A DNA stretch of 64,000 bases from Shinisaurus crocodilurus (taxonomy: Eukaryota; Chordata; Lepidosauria; Squamata; Shinisauridae). Where the stretch lies: NCBI GenBank assembly GCA_021292165.1, contig CM037876.1, forward strand, positions 206,606,200-206,670,199, given 5' to 3'. Shown here in pieces: positions 53,340 to 63,374 of this stretch. The position numbers were made by a program, and so were the translations under genes. The first letter of the stretch is position 1. Every line of letters begins with the position of its first letter. The notes beneath the pieces are model-generated. The model made no database searches. It was not told the DNA's origin and saw nothing but the letters and a program-made list of their open reading frames with translations.

Positions 53340-53760
53340 TGTGTGCAACATTTGAAGGAAGCTCTAGTCTGTCTTGAATCTGCTGCCAATCCATTTTATC
53401 GGATGACCCCTAGTTCTAGTATTAAGAGATTTGTAAAAAGGCATCTTTGGTCCCTTTCCTAATGATCCTTAGCATGGAATTCCATCTTTTTCACAGCTGC
53501 TGCATACTAGTTGAAGTTCTCCTTGAGCTATTCACTATGACCCTCAGATCTCTTTCTTGGTTAGTCACCACCAGTTCTGCCCCAGCGTGCATCTCTTGAC
53601 ACTTACATTTAACCTAATTTACCAGACTTCACCCAGTTTGGAGAGATCCTTTTGGAGCTCTCTGCAGCCTGCTTGAGTTTTCATCATCCTGAATAATTTG
53701 GTATCATCCCCAAACTTGGGCACTTCACCTCATCCTTAACTAGTTCATTTAGTGTGGGTC
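53340..53760 (-). mobile_element. CR1/L3-type LINE ORF2 fragment
   Basis: Complement keeps GATGATACCAAATTATTCAG (the DDTKLF-type block after the RT catalytic site), then AAAAGGATCTCTCCAAACTG, GTGTCAAGAGATGCACGCTG, GAGATCTGAGGGTCATAGTG, GTATGCAGCAGCTGTGAAAA. The same order occurs in the copy at 26530. No intact frame. Confidence 0.65.
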
Positions 53761-55145
53761 GAGATGTTGTCTTCTCCCACTCGTAACCCTCCTGTCTTTC
53801 CCCACTGCTGCTTCTATCTTTTTTCCTACCATGGAAAATCTGTTAAGCAGAAAAAGATGGAATTGCTTCACAGTGCCTTCTGACCGGTAGTGCTAGGAGC
53901 CCTCCATCTGGAAGCACCCAGAAATAGAGAGGAGGGAACAAAGAGGTTTTGTCATATTCTGTTGGTAAACATCAGAATCTCCAAATAGTTTCTTTTCCTC
54001 TGTTCACCCTTTCGTCAATAAACCCCAGTTCATTCATTTAGTCCATCCTGTGGTCTTGTGGCTTCCTGTGAAATATCTCAGCCAAGCTTCATACGGAAGT
54101 CTCCCATTATTATTATTTTTGCGACAATGGGATCTTAAATCAACAGTACTTGATTGTTCTCCACCTTCATCTAAAAAATATAGAACCTTTACAAGACATG
54201 TTTGCTACCAATAAGGAGTCAGACAGGAGTTATCTAAAGCAAACTCTTTTTTAATTAAACTAACCTGCTGCACTCTCCTCTACATTGCGCTCTTTCTTGG
54301 CTGTTGTGCTGAGTCACTTCCTGGTTGTGGTTCCCTCAGTCTGTGCCTTCCCCCTGTGTCACTGAGTTATTCCTCATGCCTGCTTCCCTAACTCTTTTTC
54401 ATAGTTCCACATAGATGGATACATCTTTCCTTTTACAACGTCAACAAATGTAATTTCAAAAGCCCCTTGAGTTTGGGCATGAAACTTGGTTCAGACGCTT
54501 ACTAGGTTTGTTCTCCAAATGGCATGGTGGAAGAACCGGCATGCACCCAGGCCAGTGTCAAGGGTCAGCATAGTTGGGCACCTGCCGAGGGTCCACTCTC
54601 CAGCAGGGCTCCCACTGACAAAAGCCCCCTGGAGTTGCTCCACCACTGCAACCTGCTTGTTCACCTGCCTCTCACTCTGTCCCCGACAACGGAGGTGGTG
54701 AGAAGGAAGAGGAGTAGGTGCCACTGCTTACTTGCTCACTGGCTGTCTGCCTGTCAAGCAAGCAAGTGGTAGCAATGATAAGAGAGAGGGTGAGGAGCAA
54801 AGCAGTGGTGAGAAGGTTGACTCGCTGAGGAAGGGGCCCCACTGAGGGTGTCCTACCCAAGGGCCCTCAAAAACCTGGAGCTGGCACAGCATGAACCCCT
54901 CCTGCCCCACATGCTGCTAAAGAGCCATGTGATACAGGCACTGCCAGTGGAGTCTCAAATGTGTAACCGCCCCATTTGTGCAATTCATCTTCATTTCAAA
55001 ATGGGGGGGGGAGTGGAGCTTGTGCTAATTAGGTCATTGGGGTGGGGTGAAATTTGGAGGAATGAATCTCGGGACAATTTGGGCCAGGGGTGGGGGAGAA
55101 TTAAATTATTCACCAGTTTTGGAGTGGAGACTTACTTGGCATCAG
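53761..55145. other. Intergenic, nothing firmly recognised
   Basis: 54200-54420 has a repeat-like look (CTTTTTTAATTAAACTAACC) without a partner. 54490-55145 has open frames on both strands without family signatures. A G-run sits at 55003. Confidence 0.3.
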
Positions 55146-55153
55146 CAGTGATC

Positions 55154-55353
55154 CAGGGGACGCTGGTGACTCCTATGTCGGCGGGGCTCCTTTTCCATTA
55201 CAGGTTTTATCCGGGGCATCATAGGAGCTATCCATGGTGCTCCATGGTGGTGAACCTATTTTGGGGGTGGAGTTCAGCACCTTAGATAGCTCCAAAATGA
55301 AACCTGTAATGGAAAAGGAACCCCACTGAAATAGGAGTCACCAGCCTCCCCTG
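55154..55353. mobile_element. hAT-type foldback MITE
   Basis: 200 bp with ends CAGGGGACGCTGGTGACTCC and GGAGTCACCAGCCTCCCCTG; arms pair over about 60 bp (CTTTTCCATTACAGGTTT and complement). Flanks CAGTGATC and CAGTGAAG share 6 of 8 bases. Confidence 0.75.
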
Positions 55354-55969
55354 CAGTGAAGTGATCCAGATCTTTTTCTCCCTTTTCCTTGTTTGATCAT
55401 TGCTTTGGCAGTGGAGTTCCTCCTGGTGGCTGCCATTCCCACCCACCCCATAGCTCCTTCCTGGGACAAACACTGTGTCATTACCTGTGGCACAGAGGAG
55501 CCAAGGCTTGCCGGGATGCAGCTCAGGCACTCCTTTATTAGCAGGTGTCGTCTGGCACACACCCACCCACTCAGACTTCCCTGTTCCCGTTGAGCGTAGC
55601 TGCTATTCTCACAGTAGCTGGGGCGGGGGGGAATGAATTTTCCCAGCAACAATATATTGCTCCCCGTTGTAATGCAAAGTATTTTGGGGTGGCTAGGTCT
55701 TGAATGGGCAACTAAAACCCATTAGCTTTACAAAAGACTTGCTCCTGGTGGAGGTGAGAACTTCTAGAACTGGTCTGTTAATATGGATCAACACCTGTGC
55801 CTGCCTTTTTGGACTCTCCTTGGGGCAGTGGCTATGGGGACTGTTGTGATGAGCTCCTGCACTTCAACATTTACCATGACACTACCGGTAATTACATAGC
55901 ATTATACAAGATGCATTGTGGGGGGAAGTGGCAGCCATCCTGCCCTCCCAATGCCCCAGGAATGACACC
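55354..55969. other. Intergenic, nothing recognised
   Basis: No gene or clear repeat seen. Confidence 0.3.
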
Positions 55970-56262
55970 AGCTAAGCAGGGTCAGGCCTGGTTATTACTT
56001 GGATGGGAGACCCCTCCTCTAGTTCATAGATACATAGATCATAGAGTTGGAAAGGGCCTACAAGGCCATCGAGTCCAACCCCCTGCTCAATGCAGGAAAC
56101 TAGAGGAGGGGTCTCCCATCCAAGTAACAACCAGGCCTGACCCTGCTTAGCTTTCCACACTCAGACAAGCTGAGCCAGCATGAGCCACAGGCCTGCATTG
56201 AGCAGGGGGTTGGACTCAATAGCCTTGTAGGGTCCTTCCAACTCTATGATCTATGAAATCTA
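55970..56262. mobile_element. 5S-SINE inserted in another 5S-SINE in opposite orientation
   Basis: Plus copy: 55970-56021 (GCTAAGCAGGGTCAGGCCTG, CTTGGATGGGAGACC) resumes at about 56190 (CCTGCATTGAGCAGGGGGTT, CCTTCCAACTCTATGATC). Minus copy: 56022-56189, complete from CR1-like tail to 5S-like head. A clean nested pair. Confidence 0.78.
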
Positions 56263-56939
56263 TGAAGCATCCTGCTGTGGGGGCAGTGTGCTGAAAGAAG
56301 CTCCACCACCACTAGCAAAATATTTAAGGGGAAAGGGGTGGGGGCGGAGAAGCTGCTACTGCTGCCGCTATCCAGGAAACTCCACCTCCCAAACTTTGAA
56401 AATAGTTTCACTATCACTCTCCCCAATAGCTTCCCAAATCTGCCACCTACAAATGGGCCAGCAAATTTTGGGGGAGGCATTATCGAAATGCATGTATATA
56501 GTATCATTTTATGTGTAGCACGGTTTGTGTTGTTTTGTTTACCATGACTGCACAGTTTAGGAAGCCATTGTATGGCTCATCAGATCAATGGAGACAACAG
56601 AGGATAATCTTCCGTTCCTTTAATAGATGTATGGAAGAGGGGATTTGGGCAGATGATGTCACAGTACTGCAGGGGGTTGAAAAACTGTTGCTGCCAAAAT
56701 TCCTTCTTCTCTACAGCTAGTAATGGTAGCCCTGTCCTCGGTTCAGTCTGGTCGTTTTATGATACACATGTGAGCTTCCCAACTTGTATTCCTGTGGCAG
56801 AGAAAGCCCTTGCGTTGAGCTTCAAATGCTTGGCACATAGAATTATCCACACTGGAATAACCATTTTTAGAGCTAACATAAGCCGGCTGTGAAACTGTGA
56901 ATGAGTCCTTAATAGCACAAACAATCTGATGCATGTCTC
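56263..56939. other. Intergenic, nothing recognised
   Basis: No gene or clear repeat seen. Confidence 0.3.
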
Positions 56940-57020
56940 TCAGAAGTAAGCCCCATTGAGCTCAATGAGACTTACTCCCCAATGAGACTTACTCCCGGGT
57001 ATGTGTGTTGAGGCTGCAGT
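56940..57020. mobile_element. CCTATGCA-type MITE, partly duplicated
   Basis: CAGAAGTAAGCCCCATTGAG, TCAATGAGACTTACTCCC, with the block AATGAGACTTACTCCC occurring twice in a row. Confidence 0.55.
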
Positions 57021-57029
57021 CGTATATAC

Positions 57030-57362
57030 CAGGGGTGGGCAACACATGTCCCCTGGCCTGTTTTGGGCCCCTTGCACCCCACCACTGGCACCACTGAATT
57101 TGCCATGGCAGCGGTAAAAATGCAGCAATTTTGCTTGTGAACAAGGTGCACAGGGAGCCTTGTTTGGAAGCAGAATCTTGCCCCTGGAAGCCTCCTGAGA
57201 ATGTCATTCTCCTTCCAGACAAAGAGCAGGTGAGGAGGATGCCTTGTTTTCAAGCAAAATCAGCCCTTTTTTTTTTTGGCCACTACTGCAGTAAATTCAG
57301 CCCCAGCAGGGGGTGGGGTGGGGGCAATGCTGCTTCCTGACCCCTGAAGTTGGCCACCACTG
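57030..57362. mobile_element. hAT-type nonautonomous element
   Basis: 333 bp, ends CAGGGGTGGGCAACACATGT and AAGTTGGCCACCACTG. Flanks GTATATAC (57022-57029) and TGATATAC (57363-57370) match in 6 of 8 bases. Confidence 0.75.
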
Positions 57363-57424
57363 TGATATACACTCACTTGGGAGTGAGTCTCATTGAACCC
57401 AATGGGCTTTACTTCTGAATAGAC

Positions 57425-58030
57425 AATGTCTTTATTTATAAATAAGAATTGATATCCTGCTTTTCTAGTGCTTACACACTACTCCGGCCAGTTTACAGAG
57501 ATTATTACCAATTATAAAATATAATAATGTTCCATACAAATAAGAACATGACAAAGCAGAAGCCGGTTTAGCTGACAGCAAGGACATCAGATAGGAGATT
57601 ATCTATCTGGTAAAACAAGGGCCTGCCGGAATAGAAAGGGGTTTTTTTACGACCTGGCGAATCACAGCAACAGAGGGGGCCAACTGAACCTCATGGGGAA
57701 GGCATTCCATAATCTGGCCACAACTATGCCTCCACCATAGGTGGGACAGAAAAAAAGGACCTCTTACCTAAGAACTTAGGGAACAGGCAGGCTTATATGA
57801 GAGGAGGTGGTCCCTTAGATATCCAGGACCTAAGCCATTTAGGGCTTTAAAGGTAATCACTAACACGTTGAATTGTGACTGGAAAGAGACTGGTGGTAAC
57901 CAATGCAGCTGCTGCAGGATAGGTGCAACTTGGTCCCCTGGGTGCATGGCCATTAACATCCATGCGGTCACATTCTGGGCCAACTGAAGTTTCCGAAGAC
58001 TCCTCAAAGAAAGCCGCACTGTAGAGCGCA
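57425..58030 (-). mobile_element. L2/CR1-type LINE, ORF2 C-terminal block and 3' UTR
   Basis: Minus frame 58031-57768 reads LRKLQLAQNVTAWML, DQVAPILQQLHWLPP, FNVLVITFKALNGLGPGYLR, the conserved C-terminal block. The 3' UTR ends at about 57425 with a TTTATTTATAAAT tail. Confidence 0.8.
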
Positions 58031-59224
58031 CTGTGCTAATCTAACCTAGATGTAACTCAGGCGATGTGTGTCACAGCGGCCAGGTCCTCTGGTCTCATCA
58101 GGAATCGGAGGCAATTGTTGCCCCCACCTGTATGGGACTGCACTGTAAATCGGCGAAGATTCTTTTAACTGCACCAAATCCTACTGGAACTTCAGATGCT
58201 AGCATATCTCTGTGTTTTCCTACATTGGGGTTATCTTTGTGTAGTGGGGGTGGGGGTGGGGAGAGTGCTGATTAAAGCAGTCCTTGATTTGTTCCTAATT
58301 AAAAAAAGAGAGAGGGTCATGTGGGCACTTAGATCCAGAGGCAGTAGGGATAGGAGGATGAGAGATGGTCGAGCTTGCCGAAATTCTCCGAACTTCGCCA
58401 CTTGGTCCATCTTGCTCCCAATTTCATTTGCTACCCGTTTTTTTCAATTCACTTGATCAGGAAAAAATGTGCATTTCAAACAGGAAAAGTGTGCATTTCT
58501 GTGCACATTTTTCAAAAGTGTGCATTTCCCCCCATTGATTAAAATGTGAAGATGTGTATTATTATTATTTTTTTAAATGTGCAATTCAAAGTGTGATTTA
58601 AAAAAAGAAAATACACATCTTTATAAAACACAATTTCATGTTTGGGAATGTGCAAACATTTTTTTGAAAAAAGCAGCACACCCGTTTGCATTCGGGGTTG
58701 TTGTGAACACAGCTAGTTTGGGTGGTTTGCGAACTCAACTGGAATTGATGCTAAGTGCTTGTGGATCTTTGGTGCCCTCTAATGTTCAAAAGAGCCATGA
58801 AAATGACTATCACCATTTGCTGAGGTGAGAAGCGACAGGGGGAGGGCTGCCAGCACCAGATCCTGAGAATGCTCCTGCACTTTCCAAAGTTGCATAGGAC
58901 AGAAGATGCCACCTAGCGCAGCTTCTTCTTCAGCTCTTTTGAGGGAGAAAGCCACACTTGGTGAAATTCTCCCTCTCTGGAGATCTTCCAGGGTTCTAAC
59001 TCACACAGGGCGCCTCACTGATCAGAGGTCTCCTCGCTGCAGAAGTTCAGCTTCCCAACATGTGGAAGGCAATGAAGCCGGTGATGGGCATGCAACCAAG
59101 GGGCTGGGTCAATGTGGGACTGATCCTGCTCTCCCCTCACATGATGGTAATCGGGGGAGGAAGGGAGAGAGAATGCCCAAAATAGGGTTATGGCCATCCT
59201 ACTAAAAAAAAAAAGGAGCTGTGC
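58031..59224. other. Intergenic with possible old repeat
   Basis: 58440-58640 has repeated AAATGTGCATTT-type motifs suggestive of a decayed element. No gene seen. Confidence 0.3.
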
Positions 59225-59525
59225 CTGTGACCAGCATCTTTCAAAGCCAGCCCAAGACATTTTGCTGCCTGAGGTGAAATACAAGATGGCACCCCACCCC
59301 CCAGTTGTACATACAGCTGGCTAGTGACTCTTACTTCAATACTGGCGGTAGAAATATGTCCTCCACTGCACCTGAAGGCAGCAGGCTAGCTTAGGGGGCT
59401 CAAGAGCAGTCACATAGCACTCAAAGCACTGTCCTCCAACACCTGGCCACCTCTCCCTGCTCTTCAGCATTTGCTGCCTGAGGCAGCCGCCTCACCCTCC
59501 CTAATGGTAGGGCCAGTCCTGGCAC
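59225..59525. mobile_element. Foldback element with GCTGCCTGAGG arms
   Basis: CCAGCCCAAGACATTTTGCT, GCCTGAGGTGAAAT at the left and GCTGCCTGAGGCAGCCGCCT, AATGGTAGGGCCAGTCCTGG at the right. Related in reverse to 14156-14530. Confidence 0.55.
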
Positions 59526-59591
59526 AGATTTATTTATTTATGTACTTATTTCTGGCCTTTCTGTTAAAAAGATTAGCCAAGGTGGTAGATA

Positions 59592-59595
<4 letters not shown>

Positions 59596-59624
<29 letters not shown>
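59596..59624. repeat. (TA)n microsatellite
   Basis: About 14 TA units. Confidence 0.9.
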
Positions 59625-59627
<3 letters not shown>

Positions 59628-60289
59628 CAATGATCATATTAAAGAAATGAACAGAATTGTTTTGTTTTTGTTTTTTTAAATGACAGGTCATAGTCATCTA
59701 AATGTAGTAGCAGTCAAAGACTTATATTAAAAAGGCTGAAAATGTCTACTGGAAAAGCTCAGTCTAATCAGCTGGGTGGTGGCATAGCAGTCAGGTAGAC
59801 ATCTGCATGTTTCCCCAAGTAGCAGGGAACAACCTCCTTTACTTTGATCAAGGAAGAAGTATGTTCTATGCAGGGCTTTTTTTCTGGTGGAACTCACTGG
59901 AACTGAGTTCCAGCACCTTTTCTTCTATTAATTGCATTACAATTTAATCGCCATCTACTCCTGAGGAAATGTAATCCAAGAGTTCCGGTACCCTTTTCTC
60001 CAGAAAAAAAGCACTGGTTCTATGGCTCCTGTGCCCTTGCAGCAGTTCCAGGGCCTTAAATGGCATCTTTTCAGGTTGTGCCTCTCTGGGAACCAAGTAA
60101 ATTCTTGATCCAAAGTATCACGGTAATGCCAGTTCAATCCATGCAGCACAATATACATCCATGTCAGACAGGCAGCATGTCAGGAGTGCCTCTGTAACAA
60201 CATTTGCATATAATGGGCAATGCATGGTCCCAAACCATAACACTTTGAAAATGTATGGAATCACAGTCAAACTGTGTTCAGAGTTCATC

Positions 60290-60415
60290 TTCAATGTGTC
60301 ACAATACAAAAGTGTGTGTGTGTGTGTGTGACAGTAGCTTAAAACACATGCATGTGTATCTATGTGTGTGTGCGCACATGTATGTATATACACACGTGCA
60401 CACAGAGAGATCAAT
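60290..60415 (+). repeat. Repeat copy containing (TG)n; partner at 62172-62360
   Basis: TTCAATGTGTCACAATACAA, (TG)n at 60311-60330, AGCTTAAAACACATGCATGT, GTATCTATGTGTGTGTG. The same order is found at 62172. Confidence 0.7.
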
Positions 60416-60422
60416 TATCTAT

Positions 60423-60553
60423 GGGTTGTATCCAATGTTAATCCTACTTAAAGTAGACCTGTTGAAATGAATGGTAATAAATTAGTAATGATTAACTTGT
60501 CCCATTTGTTTCAGTGGGTTTACTCTAAGTAGGACTAACACTGGATACAACCC
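60423..60553. mobile_element. MITE with GGGTTGTATCCA ends and target duplication
   Basis: 131 bp, ends GGGTTGTATCCAATGTTAAT and ACTAACACTGGATACAACCC. TATCTAT flanks both sides (60416-60422 and 60554-60560). Confidence 0.8.
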
Positions 60554-60585
60554 TATCTATATACACAGGATGTTTATTTTTTTAA

Positions 60586-60687
60586 GGATTCAATCTTATG
60601 CATGTTTAGACAGAAAAAAGTCCTACAACTCCCAGCATGCTAGGAGTTGTAGGACATTTTCTGTCTAAACATGCACATGATTGCGCC
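60586..60687. mobile_element. Foldback MITE flanked by TTAA
   Basis: 102 bp, the shortest member: GGATTCAATCTTATGCATG .. AGTCCTACAACTCCCAGCAT, then the complement. TTAA at 60582-60585 and 60688-60691. Confidence 0.82.
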
Positions 60688-60869
60688 TTAAATGAGCTAT
60701 GCAAGAGCATGGCCGTGCTCTTAGACAACCCCCATTCAATTCAATTGGGGTTGAACAGGAAGACTCCCTTCTGGATTGGGCCATATAAGCCTGATTTCAT
60801 TCCTAAAACACTTGCCTGGAAGTAAATTCTGTTGAAATGAATGGGACGTATTTCTAAATAATTATGGTT

Positions 60870-61445
60870 AGGGCATAAATCATTCTATAGCTACATCTGC
60901 AGATTAAATCCTTGAGTAAAACCTTAATACTTCATTTTGATATATAAATATTGAAATTAGACTGTCATAGCCCCTTTCTGGAATCATTGCAATGCTGGGA
61001 ATGCAAAAGCTGGCTATGATTTCATTAACATCTAATACGTTGTGAAGATATTGGAAATGGCCGGGGTTTTCGAAAGCCTCTTGTGGTTTCCTGGAGGAAT
61101 GCTGTCAATTTCCTCCACTCACGCTACATTTTGCAAACAGCCATGCTTCTCATGAGATGGTTCCAGGAGGTCTTGAGCCTCCTTAAGGCTACAAGTTCGA
61201 GGATTCCCTGGGCAGTGGAGCGTTCCTAGGCTGTGCATTGACTCTGCCCAGCCAGGATGGCCACTGCATCTCCCTGACCCAACCTGGAAGGACTGACTAT
61301 AAAGGCTTCTAGGACTTGCCCTGGGCAACAGCAGCATCCACTGTATCTGATGCCTGGCTTCATCACACTCATTCGGAGGCTGCTGAAGACCCAGCACTGG
61401 CAGTGGCCTACTAATGCATCGCATTCCCCACAATATAACTGCACC
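60870..61445. other. Intergenic, nothing recognised
   Basis: No gene or repeat recognised. Confidence 0.3.
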
Positions 61446-61738
61446 TATGGATGACAGAGAGAAATCTGCAATGGATTCAAATGAGTGCAGATTTCTATGA
61501 ATCTGACCTGTGGGTTCCGCAAAAGACTGACTTTTTCTGAGTCACAGGGGATTCCGCATACTTGCGGAACAGGTTTTTTACTTAGCGCCGCTAATGCACA
61601 TTTGCAAAGAGGAACAACATTCTTGTACATCCCTAAAAAGCAATCTGATTCTGTCAGTGAGCTGAGGATGGAACAAAAGGTCTCTGACAATCTGTGAAAC
61701 ACTGACAGAACAGATTTAACGAAATCCGAACATCCCTA
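61446..61738. mobile_element. hAT-type nonautonomous element (TAGGGATG type)
   Basis: 293 bp, ends TATGGATGACAGAGAGAAAT and GAAATCCGAACATCCCTA. Flanks ACTGCACC (61438-61445) and ACTGCAAC (61739-61746) match in 7 of 8 bases. Confidence 0.78.
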
Positions 61739-62036
61739 ACTGCAACCTACCCCAACAATCTGGAGTTAGAGAGCAGGGCTTCCCAGATGTCATGAATCCT
61801 TATTTATTTTTTAAAATAATAAATTAAACTTTTATAAACATCTGAATACGTTTCCCTGAGCTACTTTCCACCCCTTCCCAAAGCTTCCCATCCCATCTTG
61901 TTCTCTTGACAAGACCCAAGATGCTTTCTCCAGTCAAATCACTACAAAACTCAAACCCAATCACTTTGAATACTATGACAAATCTGGGGATTTTAGAGGG
62001 GGAAAACCTGGACTATCTGTTTATAGGCATTGAGCT

Positions 62037-62122
62037 GCAGTCCTATGCACACTTACTTGGGAATAACTGAATTCAATAGGACTGAGTTCTTTCTGAGCAA
62101 ATCTTCATAGGATTGCACTGCA
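62037..62122. mobile_element. CCTATGCA-type MITE
   Basis: CTGCAGTCCTATGCACACTT .. TTCATAGGATTGCACTGCA with AATTCAATAGGACTGAGTTC in the middle. Confidence 0.65.
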
Positions 62123-62171
62123 AGTACCTCTGTAGTATAGGCATCCTTGTACTGATAATAATTTATACTAG

Positions 62172-62200
62172 AGCTTCAGTGTGTCACAATACAAAATTGT

Positions 62201-62276
<76 letters not shown>

Positions 62277-62360
62277 TTAAAACACAAGTATGTGTATCTA
62301 TGTGTGTGCGTGCACTTGCAAGGTGTGCACTGTGCACACACATGTGCACACACACAGAGT
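62172..62360 (+). repeat. Repeat copy with (TG)n(AG)n; partner at 60290
   Basis: TTCAGTGTGTCACAATACAA, (TG)n then (AG)n at 62203-62273, ACTTAAAACACAAGTATGTG, TATCTATGTGTGTGCG. Confidence 0.75.
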
Positions 62361-62930
62361 GCAGAAATGGCCTCTCAAAATTCTCCACCCCATTTGTGGG
62401 CAGAGAAATTGGGGGGACCATTTCACTGAATTTCTCCATGGGGGGGAGAAATTCTTCACCATGCCCCATACCTAGATTCCAGGGCATTGTTTAGGGGGTG
62501 AGGGAAGAAGGGGGCATCTATAAAAATGGTGAAGAAAATTTTGGGCCACCAATAGTGCAATGTGTGTGTGTCGTCGTCCCCCCTTAGACATTTTTCCAGT
62601 TGCTCTGCAGCCTCCCCAGCTGCCTGCACTTCCTGATCCGAAAAAGTCCTGTGGGAAGAATTATCTCATCATGTCTTCCCCTGGGCTTTAATTGAAGTGC
62701 AGGAACCCAAGGAGGCTACAGGCTGCCAGAAAAAAATGAGAGTACAATGAAGAAAGACAGGGAACTCTCACACACCTACCCTGGCCATCTCATAAGTAAG
62801 GTAAGCACAAGAACCTTGAACCCAGCCCATGAGAATTTCTCTGAAATTTCCTTCTCCTTTGAATTTCTTTTCAAAAGCTATTTCTTTTCTATCAAATTGA
62901 TTGAGAATGGTCGGGGGAAAATGTGAAGAA
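62360..62930 (-). mobile_element. Unclassified dispersed repeat, inverted partner of 48755-50345
   Basis: Contains GGCCTCTCAAAATTCTCCAC, CTTCCTGATCCGAAAAAGTC, GGGCTTTAATTGAAGTGCAG, CCCATGAGAATTTCTCTGAA, i.e. the partner's blocks in reverse. Uninterrupted here. Confidence 0.6.
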
Positions 62931-63160
62931 ATTTTTGGCACAGCACTAATTTATACATCTCATGGGCTCCATGGATTTCAGGAACTTTTTATTTTTATTT
63001 TAGTATGGAGTTTTAATTTGAAATGAAGCTAAAAATATAGGCAACAAGAAGAATACACATAAGAATACAGCTAGTCATTAAGGGGGAAAGGAAACTAACT
63101 AATTAGAGTCCTTATATCATGGGTATGCTTATGGGACAATTAGACTAAAACAGTGTAAGG

Positions 63161-63298
63161 CAGGGATAGGGAACATGCGGCATTCCAGATGCTGTTGGAC
63201 TGCAAGTCCCATCAACCCCCACCATTGGGTATGCTGGCTGGGGCTGATGGGAGTTGTAGTTCAAGAAATTCTGGAGTGCCACACATTCCCCACTCCTG
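63161..63298. mobile_element. hAT-type foldback MITE
   Basis: Ends CAGGGATAGGGAACATGCGG and CACATTCCCCACTCCTG; arms share GGCATTCCAGATGCTGTTGG and GACTGCAAGTCCCATCAACC with their complements. Confidence 0.72.
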
Positions 63299-63348
63299 GT
63301 CTCACTAACTATTGAGAGAGTTTAAATGTGTACGTGATGTACCCAGAT

Positions 63349-63374
63349 CAGTGTGTGTGTGTGTGTGTGTGTGT
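63349..63374. repeat. (TG)n microsatellite
   Basis: About 13 TG units. Confidence 0.9.
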
